Below, one piece after another: positions 12,001 to 23,479 of a stretch of DNA of 64,000 bases; within the stretch, counting starts at the first letter, position 1, and each line of letters opens with the position of its first letter. Both the position numbers and the translations under genes were made by a program. Origin of the DNA: Papaver somniferum (taxonomy: Eukaryota; Streptophyta; Magnoliopsida; Ranunculales; Papaveraceae); the NCBI RefSeq assembly GCF_003573695.1, contig NC_039358.1, forward strand, positions 152,882,920 to 152,946,919, in the 5' to 3' direction. The notes below the pieces were generated by a model. It was not told the DNA's origin and made no database searches. It saw only the letters and a list, made by a program, of their open reading frames with translations.

Positions 12001-15000
12001 TGATCACTTGAAGGATCCAACAATACTAGAGAAGCTTCAGCAGCGAAAATAGCTGACACAGAAGGTATTCTTTGCATTTCTTGAGTTATACCATTTTGCA
12101 AAGATAATAAAAGAAGTCGAAGCGGCGACAAAGACTTCTTGTTTTGCTCATCCTGCAATCGACGTTGAATTGAAAAATATAAGAATATTTGAAACTGCAC
12201 CAACTGGTGAGATACATGTCTGATCAGTAAACTAATTCAAACACATAGCCAAGGTCATGAGATTGTGAAAATATCAGAATCTCACATCAAGAAAGATCAA
12301 ATCTTCTTATTAGCACCACCTTGTAATGGTAAACAACCCTACCTTCTTGTATAAGGCGTTAGTGAATAATCCAAGAGCATCATAACCCAGTTTCCTAATT
12401 CCTTGGTCAGGTGAAGATATGCTCATAATAGATAGTGCAAGTAAACCAAGGCCCGCGAATTCCAAAAGCTCAAAGTAACCCATTGATAGACCATGAATTG
12501 ACAACCGTAAGATGAAAGCCGGATCATACTGTTGTATCTTATCAATCCTTGGATACGGTTCCTGCAACAGTTGAAGTAATTAACTTGAAAATAACAACAA
12601 AAGGAAAGAAAAAAAAAGACATCCAGTATAAATTAGTTAAACGGAACTCTTCAAGAACAGCAAATACCTCTAGCATATTCAGCAAGTTATCCTCTTGAAG
12701 CTTGCTTGTTGTTGTAGGGCTATCAAGGTCAACTCTTTCATTGGGAAAATGTAAAACTGTTGCTACACATAAATTCTGGTCAATCGAAAAACTCTCCCTA
12801 AATTGCCTTCTTCGACGCTCTTCGCATGTTTCACCATTGATTATCTCATGGGTGGACTCAAGCTCTTTCACACGTCTAAGTTTTAAAGCGGCACCTCCCC
12901 ACAGATAATCCATTTCATTAATGCTTAGATTAGATCCTTCTGCGGACACTATATCACTCATGAGGCTGAATATCTCCAAATCGACCTTTCCCATTGTTGC
13001 GCCATAACAGGACAGAAGCAAGGAAAGCAACTCTCTTGGAACCATGCTGATATCTTCTGCTGGAGCAACATTGCCATTCTGACAAGCCTTGAGATGATAA
13101 AGTACTCTCAAAAGTTTGATCACTTCCAACTTTCTCGAATGGGAAGAAGATAAATCAAGATTAATCTTGTCATCCGACATGTGTAAATCAGTAAGTAAGA
13201 GAACATGAGACTTCAATATGCTGGATAAAGGCCTCAACAGAGTTACACCATGAAAAACACTAGAAGAGTCAGAAATCGAGTTAGTCCATAGAATAGAAGG
13301 GATGAAATGAGAGTGAGCTTGCATAAGTTCAAGAAGGACACCAGAAGAAAATTTCCCTTCAGATAGTGTAATAACAACATCCCTGAGCACTTTCAATGTG
13401 ATAGGATCCTCAAATCTATACCGAAGAGATGATGAGAAAAATGTATCCAAGAAAGGAAGTGAATCAAACTGGACAAGCTCTGTCTGCATCTTCCTACACA
13501 ATTCAGATATGTTTCTCAGAATATAAGTTTCTAAGAATGTGAACACTGAACATTCTGGGCGTTTCGACTTTCCGGAGTTATCTGTCACTACAGGGAACTT
13601 CATGGCAATAGAGCGCAATGTACTGACCAAGATTCTCATTAACCTCAATCTCATAGAATCCTTTCTAGTGGAACCAACTTCAAGAGTCATCTCCTTCAAC
13701 CCTCCGCCTCTTTTAGTCCTCAGAGACTGAATAAAATTATCCGCTGGAAATAATAGCAACCTAGAAAAGCATACTTTTGCTATGGCTCTAATCGCAATGT
13801 TTAGTGAATCATCAATTGAACAATTATTTATCTCACCAACATCACAATCTAGCAAACTATCATCTGTACCAGAAGATGAATACATAGAACAAAAAAGATC
13901 CTTCCTTTTCTTCTTGTCAATAGAATCTGCATTTAAAGCAAAACAGTATCTCAACATGTGAATTGTTTTTCCATATAGAGTACCCCCGAATACATTAAGA
14001 AGATCTTTAGTAGATGATGGTGGGGATTCATCGAATTCTTCTTGAAACACGGTTCTAGATACAGAACTCCTCCAATTTAAGAAACCATCCAACAGTATTC
14101 TCGAATAAATCGAAGTGATGGCCCCTAAAGACTTGAGATACTGAACGCCGAACTTAGTAATGCTCAAATTCAAGTATGATAGAGCAACAGGTAATAGCAG
14201 TATAAGGTCGTCATCTGCAATGACACATTTATGGTTCTCTTCGACCATGTTGCTAGTTGAAGGCAAATTTTTACCCAAGATGGACAAAACTACTTGCCCA
14301 AAAAGAGTCAAGTGCAAGGGACTTACTTCTGTAAGTAGAAACAAAAGTTTTGCCTTGGTTGCACTTGTTGTGTGGATGCAATGAGAAATAATTTCGATGG
14401 GAGTGCTTTTTATCACCCTCGATAGTGCCATAACTAGTGGAAACAGATCCTCTTTCGGCAACATAATTTTTTGCTTATACACGGTATTCACAGCCTTCAA
14501 CAAGCATGTATCAGCGAATCTTAACTTGGAAGTAGTGGCAAGTTCAATTACCTTGTAGTAAGTTTCCTGGAGAAGGCTGATGTCAACATTTCCCCCCTTA
14601 ACTTCCCAGAGCAAAGAGGAGTGCACTTTTCTTCTGCTGACTTGATGCAAATAACTTGATAGCAAATCGAAAGCAGCATCAAAAATATAGCATCCCACTG
14701 CAAAAGCATCAATCTTAAAAGATTTCCAACCTATTGAGTCAATCAGGTCAACTTTACGAAAAATCCATTGCACAAGCTCTAGCAACTCAATAGGAGATAT
14801 ATAAGGACTTAAAGCAACAACTATGTGATAAGCTGGTAGTATGGGGGTCGAATCTTTATCCCTAATGCAACAATCGAACTTATCCATAAAGAATAAAATA
14901 ACCTGTCTAACCAAGGACTTGAAAATCTTCAAAAGCTTTTTATTTTCTGCATCCTGGACTTCAGTCACGGCAACTTGATCCAAGTATGAAGAAAAGAAGT

Positions 15001-18000
15001 AATTGGCAACTGTCGTCAATAACTCTAAGATATTATGTTCCATCGAGTGAACATTGAACTTCGATGAGCTTACAAAATCCTCGGAGCCATTGCCCAGGCT
15101 TACACAAGCAGGCATCAAACCGCGGCGCAAAGGTTGTGATAATGACAAAATCACTGCAGGATGATGGAAAACAATTCTTGCAACTTCTTGGAGATATGGT
15201 ACCAATACAGGAAACTCACTGATAGATGAAGTATCAAAATTTGATTTGACAGCAAAAAGTTGTGTCAATATGTGCTTTATGCATATAAAGCAAATCTGCA
15301 AGGGCCGTTCAAGCTCATCTACCGGGTCAACTCTGAATGATAATTGTATCTGATGAGCCCAGAAAAGTGCAAGACGAAGAGATGCAATCAAGTCGCCGGG
15401 TGAACCTTCAGTAAGCTTGACCTTGAGTATGTCTACAAGTTTAGAAGAGACGAAAGATTCAAGATTTCCAACTCTCAATACCGAAGAAAATAGCACATAA
15501 AAAGGTGCCTCCTTTAGGAAGAAACTAAATGCAACGGAAGCAGATTTGATTGAATCAACTTCCATGGTAGAAATGATTTCCTCACTGGAATAAGAACTAC
15601 ATCTGGACTTCTGAGCAATTGTATCAAAATGTTCTAAAGCAGAGAACACTATATTGGGCCATAGATCAGAAACTCTAGAGAGAAAATTTTGCTCAAGGAA
15701 AAATGGATAAGATAAGAATTGAAGATGTTTTCCTAGAAGGAGATGGGATATAGTAATGATGGATGGAAAATTTTCTAATATCTCGTAAGAACTTATACAA
15801 ATTATTGAAGAGGAGAAACCTGCGGCTACACCCACTAAATCACCACCTTGACTACGTTTTATGATTTCCTTTATGTTATCAAGAGTTCTTGCAAAAGGAT
15901 GACGACTTGCACTTTGAGTTCTTTGGGGAATGGAATAAGAGTTACAACAAGCCTGTTTTTTAGAGACATTTTGTGAAAGGAGCAACAGATTCTTTAATGG
16001 CCTCCATTCACATGGGAAATTGCATGAATCATCAAGTGAAGTGAAGTCCCCAAATCCATTCCTTCTTGATAGGTCACAAAGTCTTTGAGTTAAAAGGAAC
16101 TCAATGAAAGCATGTAGCAACCCTCCTTGAACCTGTCAAAATTAAAGTTAGTGAAAAAAACTGGTGTTAACAAACAAGACAAAGTACTTGAGGAGATAAA
16201 AAATTAAGTAGTAATTAAATTGTGTAGGTATGTCTCTGTGTGTGTGTGAGAGAGAGAGAGAGTAATTACCTGAGTCTGCAAGAGAAAACTTAGTGTATTG
16301 CACACATAGAGTGATACCATTGATTTGTCACATAACTTTTTCCCGGAACTGGACTCCAGCAACCTTAGACACTTATCCAGGATACAGAAGACAAGAGGGC
16401 TGAAATCAGGAGCATCTGCAGGATAAATCGTATACATTACACAATGCACTAGTATCTGTCCATTTCAGCTAGAAGTGTAAATATATATGCTTAAAGCCCA
16501 AGATATTGCAACACACTAAGCTCTTGATAATTTATCATGTCAGCACAATGTGCATGTTTAACTTGGAATGACCATATTATTGAAACCCGAGATAAGCAAC
16601 ACATCTGACTCTGACCTGTTTGTAGGTTAAATGGTCAGGAGATGTTCACTCACAAGCAAAAAGGTCCAGCCCTTACCAGTCTACAGAAAGTTTACAGGCT
16701 AAAAGGAAGGACAACAATGCATTTAGTTTTCTACACCTTCTATATCGAGCTCTAGATAAGATATATCAAGTTAATATCATAGTAAGTAGGAGTTAGATCT
16801 CAGACTGCTTTGTTACACTTGGGGCTGTATGTCACATAGTATCGATATAAACTAAGACTATGCCGGAACCAGAGTAGCAAAAGAGGTTATAATTAAGCTC
16901 AAAATACATAAAAACAATCACATAGCTTACCTTTGATGTCATTTAATTCGGAAAGTTTGCACCTTACCATATCATGATATTTGTACAAGTTATTTCCCAC
17001 CGTAGAAACAGCGTCACAGAAAAATGAAACGACAACTCCAAACAAGTCCCCGAAAAGGTCATGCCCTTGTCCTTCCTCTGTCTGCCCCTCTCGTCTATAA
17101 CCAGGTAAAAACAAGAACCATGCATCAATTTCTTGATTATCTCTGTCAAAGGCACCAGTACTAAACATGGCTGCTCGAGCCAGAGTATATGCTTGATTTT
17201 GTATTTCTTTGATTGGTGAACGTATCAAGAGATTGACCAACGGATGCAGATGCTTGTACAGTGCTTCAGGGGGTCTGATGGGGACTTTCCTCTCAGGAGA
17301 CCATCCAATATATTCTATTAAAAGAGGCAATAAGGATTGCTGCTGGTTACTTGACAATGTAAAAGGGTCGCTTGGAAGCTCCTTAAAGAAATCATATGAA
17401 CCCTCTAAAGTGTTAGGCATGGTGCGCTGCATGAAAGATAAATCATATTAGAAGGCATACCACATGGTAAACTGGTGCATGACTTTGTTTTCCATCCTAC
17501 TAATAGAATGACAATAAGCAGTTAAAACAGTGAAACACTTCACGCGTCCAAACAAAAGTGATGTTTTTCATCCTTCTTTTAAACTTAGAAATATTTTCTT
17601 AAGCTATTTCCATAAACTCTAAAAGTGATGTTTGACATATACTGTCAAGACTGGAATATCAGCGCACATAGGTAGTTAGAAAAAATACATAGGCGGTCCT
17701 CTGTTTTTTAGAGATTGTCGTTAGTTCCTTTTGTGCATATGGAAATTCCTAAGGTTTGATGGTGATATCAACTCTTACCATTCAAAATATAAAAATGACA
17801 CATTGTGAAATAACCATTGTCCATATATCAAACAAAACACAAACTGGCTACTGAATGATTTTGTTGAAAATCAAGTGTCTGCCATGTGCTTCTATCAGCA
17901 ACACACATAGGGAACCAGGGTTTTCCATTAGAGAAGATCATAGCATCTCCACAACAACATACAATATGAGATGAAACAAATAGACAGTACAACTGTTCAC

Positions 18001-20949
18001 CCCTACATCTGATCACAGCTACAACTTTTTTTCCAATAACCTATGATCCAACACAAGCTCCATGTGTGTAAGTCCTTCATGGGCACCAATTAACTCATCG
18101 TTGCCCACCTAAATCTACACATATTACTGTCTGTCCATATTTACAGCAAAGCATATTCTTTAAATGACCTGCCAAGAATTAGGACATTGACCTCGAGGGA
18201 GTACTAAATTTTCCAGAAAAAATGTTTGCCTAAGAATAATATGAGCTAATAGCCTAATACTTATAAATTAAAAATAATTTCACCATAATCACACCATTGC
18301 AGATTATGTATGCAGGTCCTTTATGAACAACCAAAAACTTAAAGTATGCCCACCTAAAAGCCCACAAAAATTAATATTTGTCCATATTTACAGCAAGTAC
18401 ACCATTTGCATGTCATGCTAAGAATTAGGACACACAATCCAAACTACCAAAGTTATTAAATTTTGGACTTGAGAAGGGATATTTTCGAGAGGAAAAACAC
18501 ATATCAAAGGCATAATACTTCTACAGACTATTTAAGAGGTTTTTGAGAGAGGACTTACTAGGTATAGAGCAAGCACATCAAGAACCTTGGAGTGGAAACA
18601 TATTTCTGCATCTTGTTGTTCAACTCTCTGAAATCCCCAAATACCAGCAATAACATCAGCCGACTCCTTTTTATTTTCCACCTGGTCTATAATCAGTTCA
18701 TCCATAATGCTCTCAGTCTTACAAAGCATAGCATTATCGGGTTCACTACTTATTCCACCAATAAGGATATCAATATCACCGTCAATGCGATCAATTTTTG
18801 ATTTCTTCGCACCAGCATGGCATTCAAAGTTCGTTGACCTTTTCATCTTTTTATTGCAACGCTTGGGATCATTTTTTTGCTCCTTCTCTTTTTTCTCGTC
18901 AGAAAGCAATTTAAACAAAACTTGAGGGTCGGGTAACACAGCTCTGGCTTCGTCTTGAATGTCTTGCTTGAGATTCAACCATTTATGCACCATTGAATTG
19001 TTGGAACGAGAATTATAATCTACAGAACCAACTAAGTTTTCTAATGATTTTAAGGCCTCTAAAAGAAGCCTCACACTACCATGCTTCACATAAAGATCTT
19101 CATGTTGCAATCCCCTATTGATGACACCCCGACTAAACGCACGGGGAATAATACATTTCAGCATACATTGTACCTCAGGACTATCTAATGTAGGTGGATC
19201 ATGTATCTGGGAAGCAGGAGCACCAAAACTAAAACTAGTGCTTGTGGAAGAAATCAAGTCTGACACCAAAGAAACAGCAGCAAACCTGAAAGCCATTTAA
19301 TGTTATGGGTAATTTAAAAGGAGGAGGTGCTAACAAATGAATGCCAAAAAGATTTTTGGAGAGCAGCAAGCATGCATCTATATGAAATACAATGTCATAT
19401 CCATATGCGACTTCCAGGCACTAGATGGGATACTGAATAAAGGGATTTTCTTATCTTTTAGGGAGACTTACATTTGTAACTGAATGTAGACCTTAACAGT
19501 GATATCTTACGGAATAAACTATCTTAAATATTAAAAATAAAATAAACAAAAGATTACCAGTTATCAGATGAACGAGGCTCGAGATTGTAAGGTAACTCAT
19601 CCATGTATGCTGAACCAAAAGAAGGCCTCCCGTTAACAATTTCCAAAAGAAGATCCTTGTGATAACCATTATCTTTTGCATTTAGCTTTTTCATGAGATC
19701 CAAGAGGCGCTTTCGATTACCCTTTAATGGATTTGTAACACCCTTTTGATCTGGCATCAGCCCATTCTGAGGATCAGTGCAAACCATAACTAGAACTACA
19801 TGTGCAACGTCGGCAGAAGGTCCATCTACCGGATTACCCGAAATGCTAGATAATTGTTCCAAGGTAACACTTCCAAAGAGAACACTCCGAAGACTTGGAG
19901 GCACCAAAGAATCCGGCGTTAGAACTCTATCCCTGAGTGTAGATAGCACATAAACTACTGTCTCCTCATCGTCGCTTCCAAGTCCACGTAAAATGCCAGA
20001 AAACATTTCCTTCTGCTGTAAGACCCATCTCAACAATCTCGGATTCCCAACTTCTAAAAATGAGAGTGCGAACTTGATGAAGGATTTTCTGGTGGAATGC
20101 TTTCTGTTTTCAACCTTATTCTTCTTATATTCTGCTAGACTAGCAAAAACAGGAAGCTTGAAGTCAAAGTGCTCAGCAACCTCCGAACCCAAACCTACAC
20201 CGCGTTTAACAATTGCAGCCATTAGCAACAAAGCTGCATTTTGCCGTCTTCCTTCCTTACTCTTCAACTCTTCATAAACATCTGGTAACTTAGATTTCTT
20301 TTCTTTCAGCAAGCCATCCTTTTCTTCTTTGGATGACTCGGATTTAATAATGAGACGAGCAAACTTGTCAAGCTTCTGACTAATAATTAATGTCTCTTTA
20401 TTACCTGATATAAATTTCCCATCAGGGTGTTCCAAAATTGCAGTAATCAACGATATAATCTTTGAAACTTCAGATTTCCCTTTCCGAGAATTCCAAGTTT
20501 CCTCGAGCTCAATACATAATGGTGAAGCTTGTACATAGTGACGGAGTATTTCACCTCCTGTATCTCCTCTTAATAGCTTAATAAACTCTTTTGCAGCCTC
20601 TGAATAAATTTTAACTTCAACCGATTTTAAGTTACGCAATAGCTCTCTCAGTTTTGCTTCATCAAATTTGGGAAGAATTTTTTCTTTCTCTACTTCCATC
20701 TCATCTTCTTCTGCAAAATCAATATCAATGTGGTGAATAATTTTCCCAAAAAAATTAAAAAAATAAAAAAACATATCAATATTAATTGGGCGATTGAAGA
20801 AAGCAGAAACCTTGGATTTCGTCTTGATTAATATCCTCGTCAATTCCTATTTGAATATCATCATCGACGTCACTGATTTCCGTGTAATCTTCCATTCCTA
20901 TTTCACTTTTTGAATCTTCTTCCTTTGACATCGAGCTTGTTTCCTCCAT
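9024..20949 (-). CDS. URB1: URB1/Npa1, nucleolar pre-ribosomal-associated protein 1 (60S biogenesis)
   Basis: Fourteen exons on the minus strand: 20949-20811, 20710-19558, 19285-18559, 17426-16931, 16415-16270, 16132-12668, 12561-12343, 12152-11952, 11785-11585, 11471-11313, 10681-10310, 10157-9683, 9560-9464 and 9228-9024. They total 8,055 nt, giving 2,684 residues with all phases matching GT-AG sites. The family acts in the nucleolus on early pre-60S particles and is needed for 25S/5.8S rRNA maturation. The N-terminal domain (about residues 55-430, exon 2) has the family wording VEVKIYSEAAKEFIKLLRGD and LLRWVLQQKEMFSGI. A Lys-rich nuclear-signal-like patch lies near residues 560-580. Exon 6 alone codes 1,155 residues, largely alpha-helical-repeat-like. 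The NopRA1-like region follows in the C-terminal half (QQYDPAFILRLSIHGLS, exon 7). The start is the first ATG, followed by an acidic leader. Plant homologues are of similar size. The exact donor of exon 11 is the least certain boundary. Confidence 0.93.
16237..16262. repeat. (TG)n(AG)n microsatellite in URB1 intron 5
   Basis: A compound dinucleotide repeat. On the coding strand it reads (CT)n then (CA)n and starts within about 8 nt of the 5' splice site of intron 5 (donor at 16269-16268). Confidence 0.9.
17427..18558 (-). other. Largest URB1 intron (intron 3)
   Basis: A 1,132-bp intron bounded by CTA/GTAAGT and a TTTCATGCAG acceptor. Exon phase is 0 on both sides. No extra exon or element was recognised. 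Short near-direct repeats occur (phrases such as GTCCATATTTACAGC at about 18135 and 18380). Confidence 0.7.
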
Positions 20950-21833
20950 TGAACAATAGGTTGTTCAATCGTTTGGTCTGTAATAAGAGAAAAGAGGAAA
21001 AATAGGAGCAGGGTTTTTGGAGGGAGTCGGGGTTTTAGGTTAACTCATTCACGGCCTGTTTGGTGTAGGGTTTATGTTTTTTCTCTCAATGTACTTGCTT
21101 TTTGTTGCGGCTTTTCAAATTTCTTAATAGGAGGCACGTGCGCTGCACGTGTCTTTGAGACTTGCTCATCATCTTTTCTTTTTCTTCACTGTGGCTTAAC
21201 TTGGAAGAATTTTTTCGCTTCTATTTCTTCACTGTGGCTTGACTTGGAAGAATTTTTTCGCTTCTACTTTATTAGCTACACAGTTGAATATTTTAAAGGC
21301 CAGCGGGTTAGATCGTTAAGCAGAAGAAGTAAGTTGTTATTCCCTTTGATGCCATATGCGATCATGTGGGAGGTGCGCGGAATGTAATAGCTCATGGTGG
21401 CAGGTCTAAAACCTTTCAAGAGTTGGTTTTACAGTGAAACAAAGTTTGATTCTTTATACTGAAGTACAGGAACGTTTGAATTGGAAAGTATGGCTTCATC
21501 TCAGATTACCCTGCAATAGAATTATGTAAATAACTTGAACCAAACGCACTGTTAAAGAGAGTGTGGAACTGAGAAAAATATGAAAAACCGAGAAAAATAT
21601 GCAACAGCTTAACTCATTCCAAATATACAATCATCAGAACTGTACAAGCTAGTTGACTTTTAGAACTTCTCCAAGCAATTCTAATGTTCATTAGGTAACA
21701 TTTTTCACATCTATATATCATACAGCTAACACAGTGTGACTTGCGGACTAATTCAACTATTCAAGGCATACATGCAAGACTGAATGCAGACAATTTCAAA
21801 AACAGTGAAGAAAATATCGCAGCACTTCGCTGA
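20950..21833. promoter_or_regulatory. URB1 5' flank with duplicated block and paired G-boxes
   Basis: This 884-bp region separates the URB1 start codon from the end of the upstream pseudogene. It contains two CACGTG cores (21135-21140 and 21146-21151) arranged as an imperfect palindrome. It also holds a 43-bp tandem duplication at 21181-21266 with a one-base difference. A promoter role is inferred only from position. Confidence 0.45.
21181..21266. repeat. 43-bp tandem duplication upstream of URB1
   Basis: Two adjacent copies begin TTTCTTCACTGTGGCTT and end TTTTTTCGCTTCTA. They differ by a single A/G. Confidence 0.85.
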
Positions 21834-23470
21834 TTAGTATTTAGGGGGTAAACTTGCACATCTCTCATTCATGTGGGGATATGGCTCCATCGTATTGTAC
21901 TCAGGTAGTTCCATTCTGTACTTGCCTTTAATTTGACAGGAAGGAAGCTTCACATTGTCCCCGTTGTTGCACCATGTTGGCAGGCGGCTCAAGCCATCTT
22001 CGAAAAACTTGAGTACGTAGGCATCTTTTATCTGAATATTTCGACAAGGCAAAGAATCATGCATTGACAACGAAGAACAAGAAATACTTAAAGGGATTCC
22101 ATTTAGACAGCACTTGGGAGGGAAAAAAAAGCTTGTTCCCCCAACGCTAAACAGGTAATATACTTGGTAGTATGAGCAGAGATTTAAAACTAGTTTTCTC
22201 AGTGCTTACCGTGAATTCAGTGACTATGACAGAGCTTGCAATTGGACCAAATAACCCTGCCGCTTTATACATTTCGAGAACGAAGGCAATACAAGAAGCG
22301 AAATTTCCCATCAGAATAAACCCATTCGTCTTGTTCAGGTATACTCAGCAATTTATCGAAGGGCAATCCACGTATTTCTGTTTCTACAGAACCTCCGGAA
22401 GACTAAGATTCTGCAAGAAACATATACAGTTTTTTCTTCAGTGATTATACACTACTTTCATCATCATTCTCTTTATTAAATTTTCAGTCTTTCACAGGTA
22501 TTACAAAATCCTGGTTAGGCTATACTTTCCACAAATAACAGAAGCGAAGATGGGTGTATCAGTTTTTATTTATTTCAGTCGGTGTATTTATTAAATTTGG
22601 ATACCTTGCTCCCAAGTCATGTATTCGATGCATCACTCCACATGTCAGAAGCATATGCTGGCTTTAGTTGATTCCACATAGTCATAACTGAAGCAACTGG
22701 AGCATCAAATCCACGTGTTGGAACACGGAGTACATAAAGGGATGAATGCATCATTACTAGACTACAGTACATGAAAAGGAAATCCTCATACTGATACAGG
22801 AAACGAAGGAATACCAGATGTGCATCCAGTGGTGGTGGGAAATTCCCATCGACAATGTCTATACAGCTAAAGATCATGTTATTATAACTGTATGGTTTCC
22901 CTATCATGCTCTTTGCATACTCCCACGCTGCAGTCTCGTTAAATTTGACCCGGACGTCAGGGTGCAAAGGTAGCAATGCAATATGAGGATTAGAGTCATC
23001 TTCGGTAAGCTCAAACCTCCACCATTCATCCCATGGCGTCATCACAATAATATCTTCCGCCAAGAATAGACATTAAAAAATACATCAAAACTTGTACAAT
23101 ATATGTTTCTTTTTACCAAAAAATAGCGGCATTCATGAGCATTGTCTTACTCCTCATTTTCGTGACCAGATTTTCCAACCCAAAGATTTCCTTCAGGATC
23201 CTTCAAGCAAACTGCAGTATGCTCAACATAAGTTCCAGTAACCCACTTTTCCAAGGTCTCGAAAGCACCCCATCGCCCACGGATTTTTGATATGGCTAAG
23301 AAGTCTCCTGAGTTAATACTATCGACAGTAATATTTGTAACCCAGGGCTTAGGACGTTCTACAAAGGATGCTCTCATGTGCTTCTTAAGGAATGCTATGT
23401 TTGAATTCTCACCCCATTTGGGTATTTGTGAATAAAGAAAAGACTTCCCAGAGAGCTTGAAGTGTACCTA
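21834..23470 (-). pseudogene. Broken copy of a conserved plant gene of unknown function
   Basis: Pieces read in order on the minus strand. An N-terminal exon (about 23470-23150) holds KPWVTNITVDSINSGDFLAI and WVTGTYVEHTAVCL. The next (23060-22780) holds PWDEWWRFEL and KPYSYNNMIF. Then come SVMTMWNQLKPAYASDMW (about 22695-22630), IPEQDEWVYSDGK with AFVLEMYKAAGLFGP (about 22350-22200), and a C-terminal exon (22070-21834). These match a plant-wide family of about 450-500 residues that I recall only as uncharacterised. The SGDFL and EHTAVCL segments suggest, weakly, a papain/NlpC-like fold. Damage: TGA at 22617-22619 where the family has a sense codon; a one-base insertion after SDGK near 22310; no usable AG acceptor before the PWDEWW exon; and no in-frame acceptor before SVMTMW. 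It is therefore called a pseudogene, though unusual splicing cannot be excluded. Confidence 0.7.
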
Positions 23471-23479
23471 GCATCCCTG

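Noticed and set aside
13539..14384. Plus-strand ORFs inside URB1 exon 6
   Set aside because: They are shadow frames of the long minus-strand coding exon.
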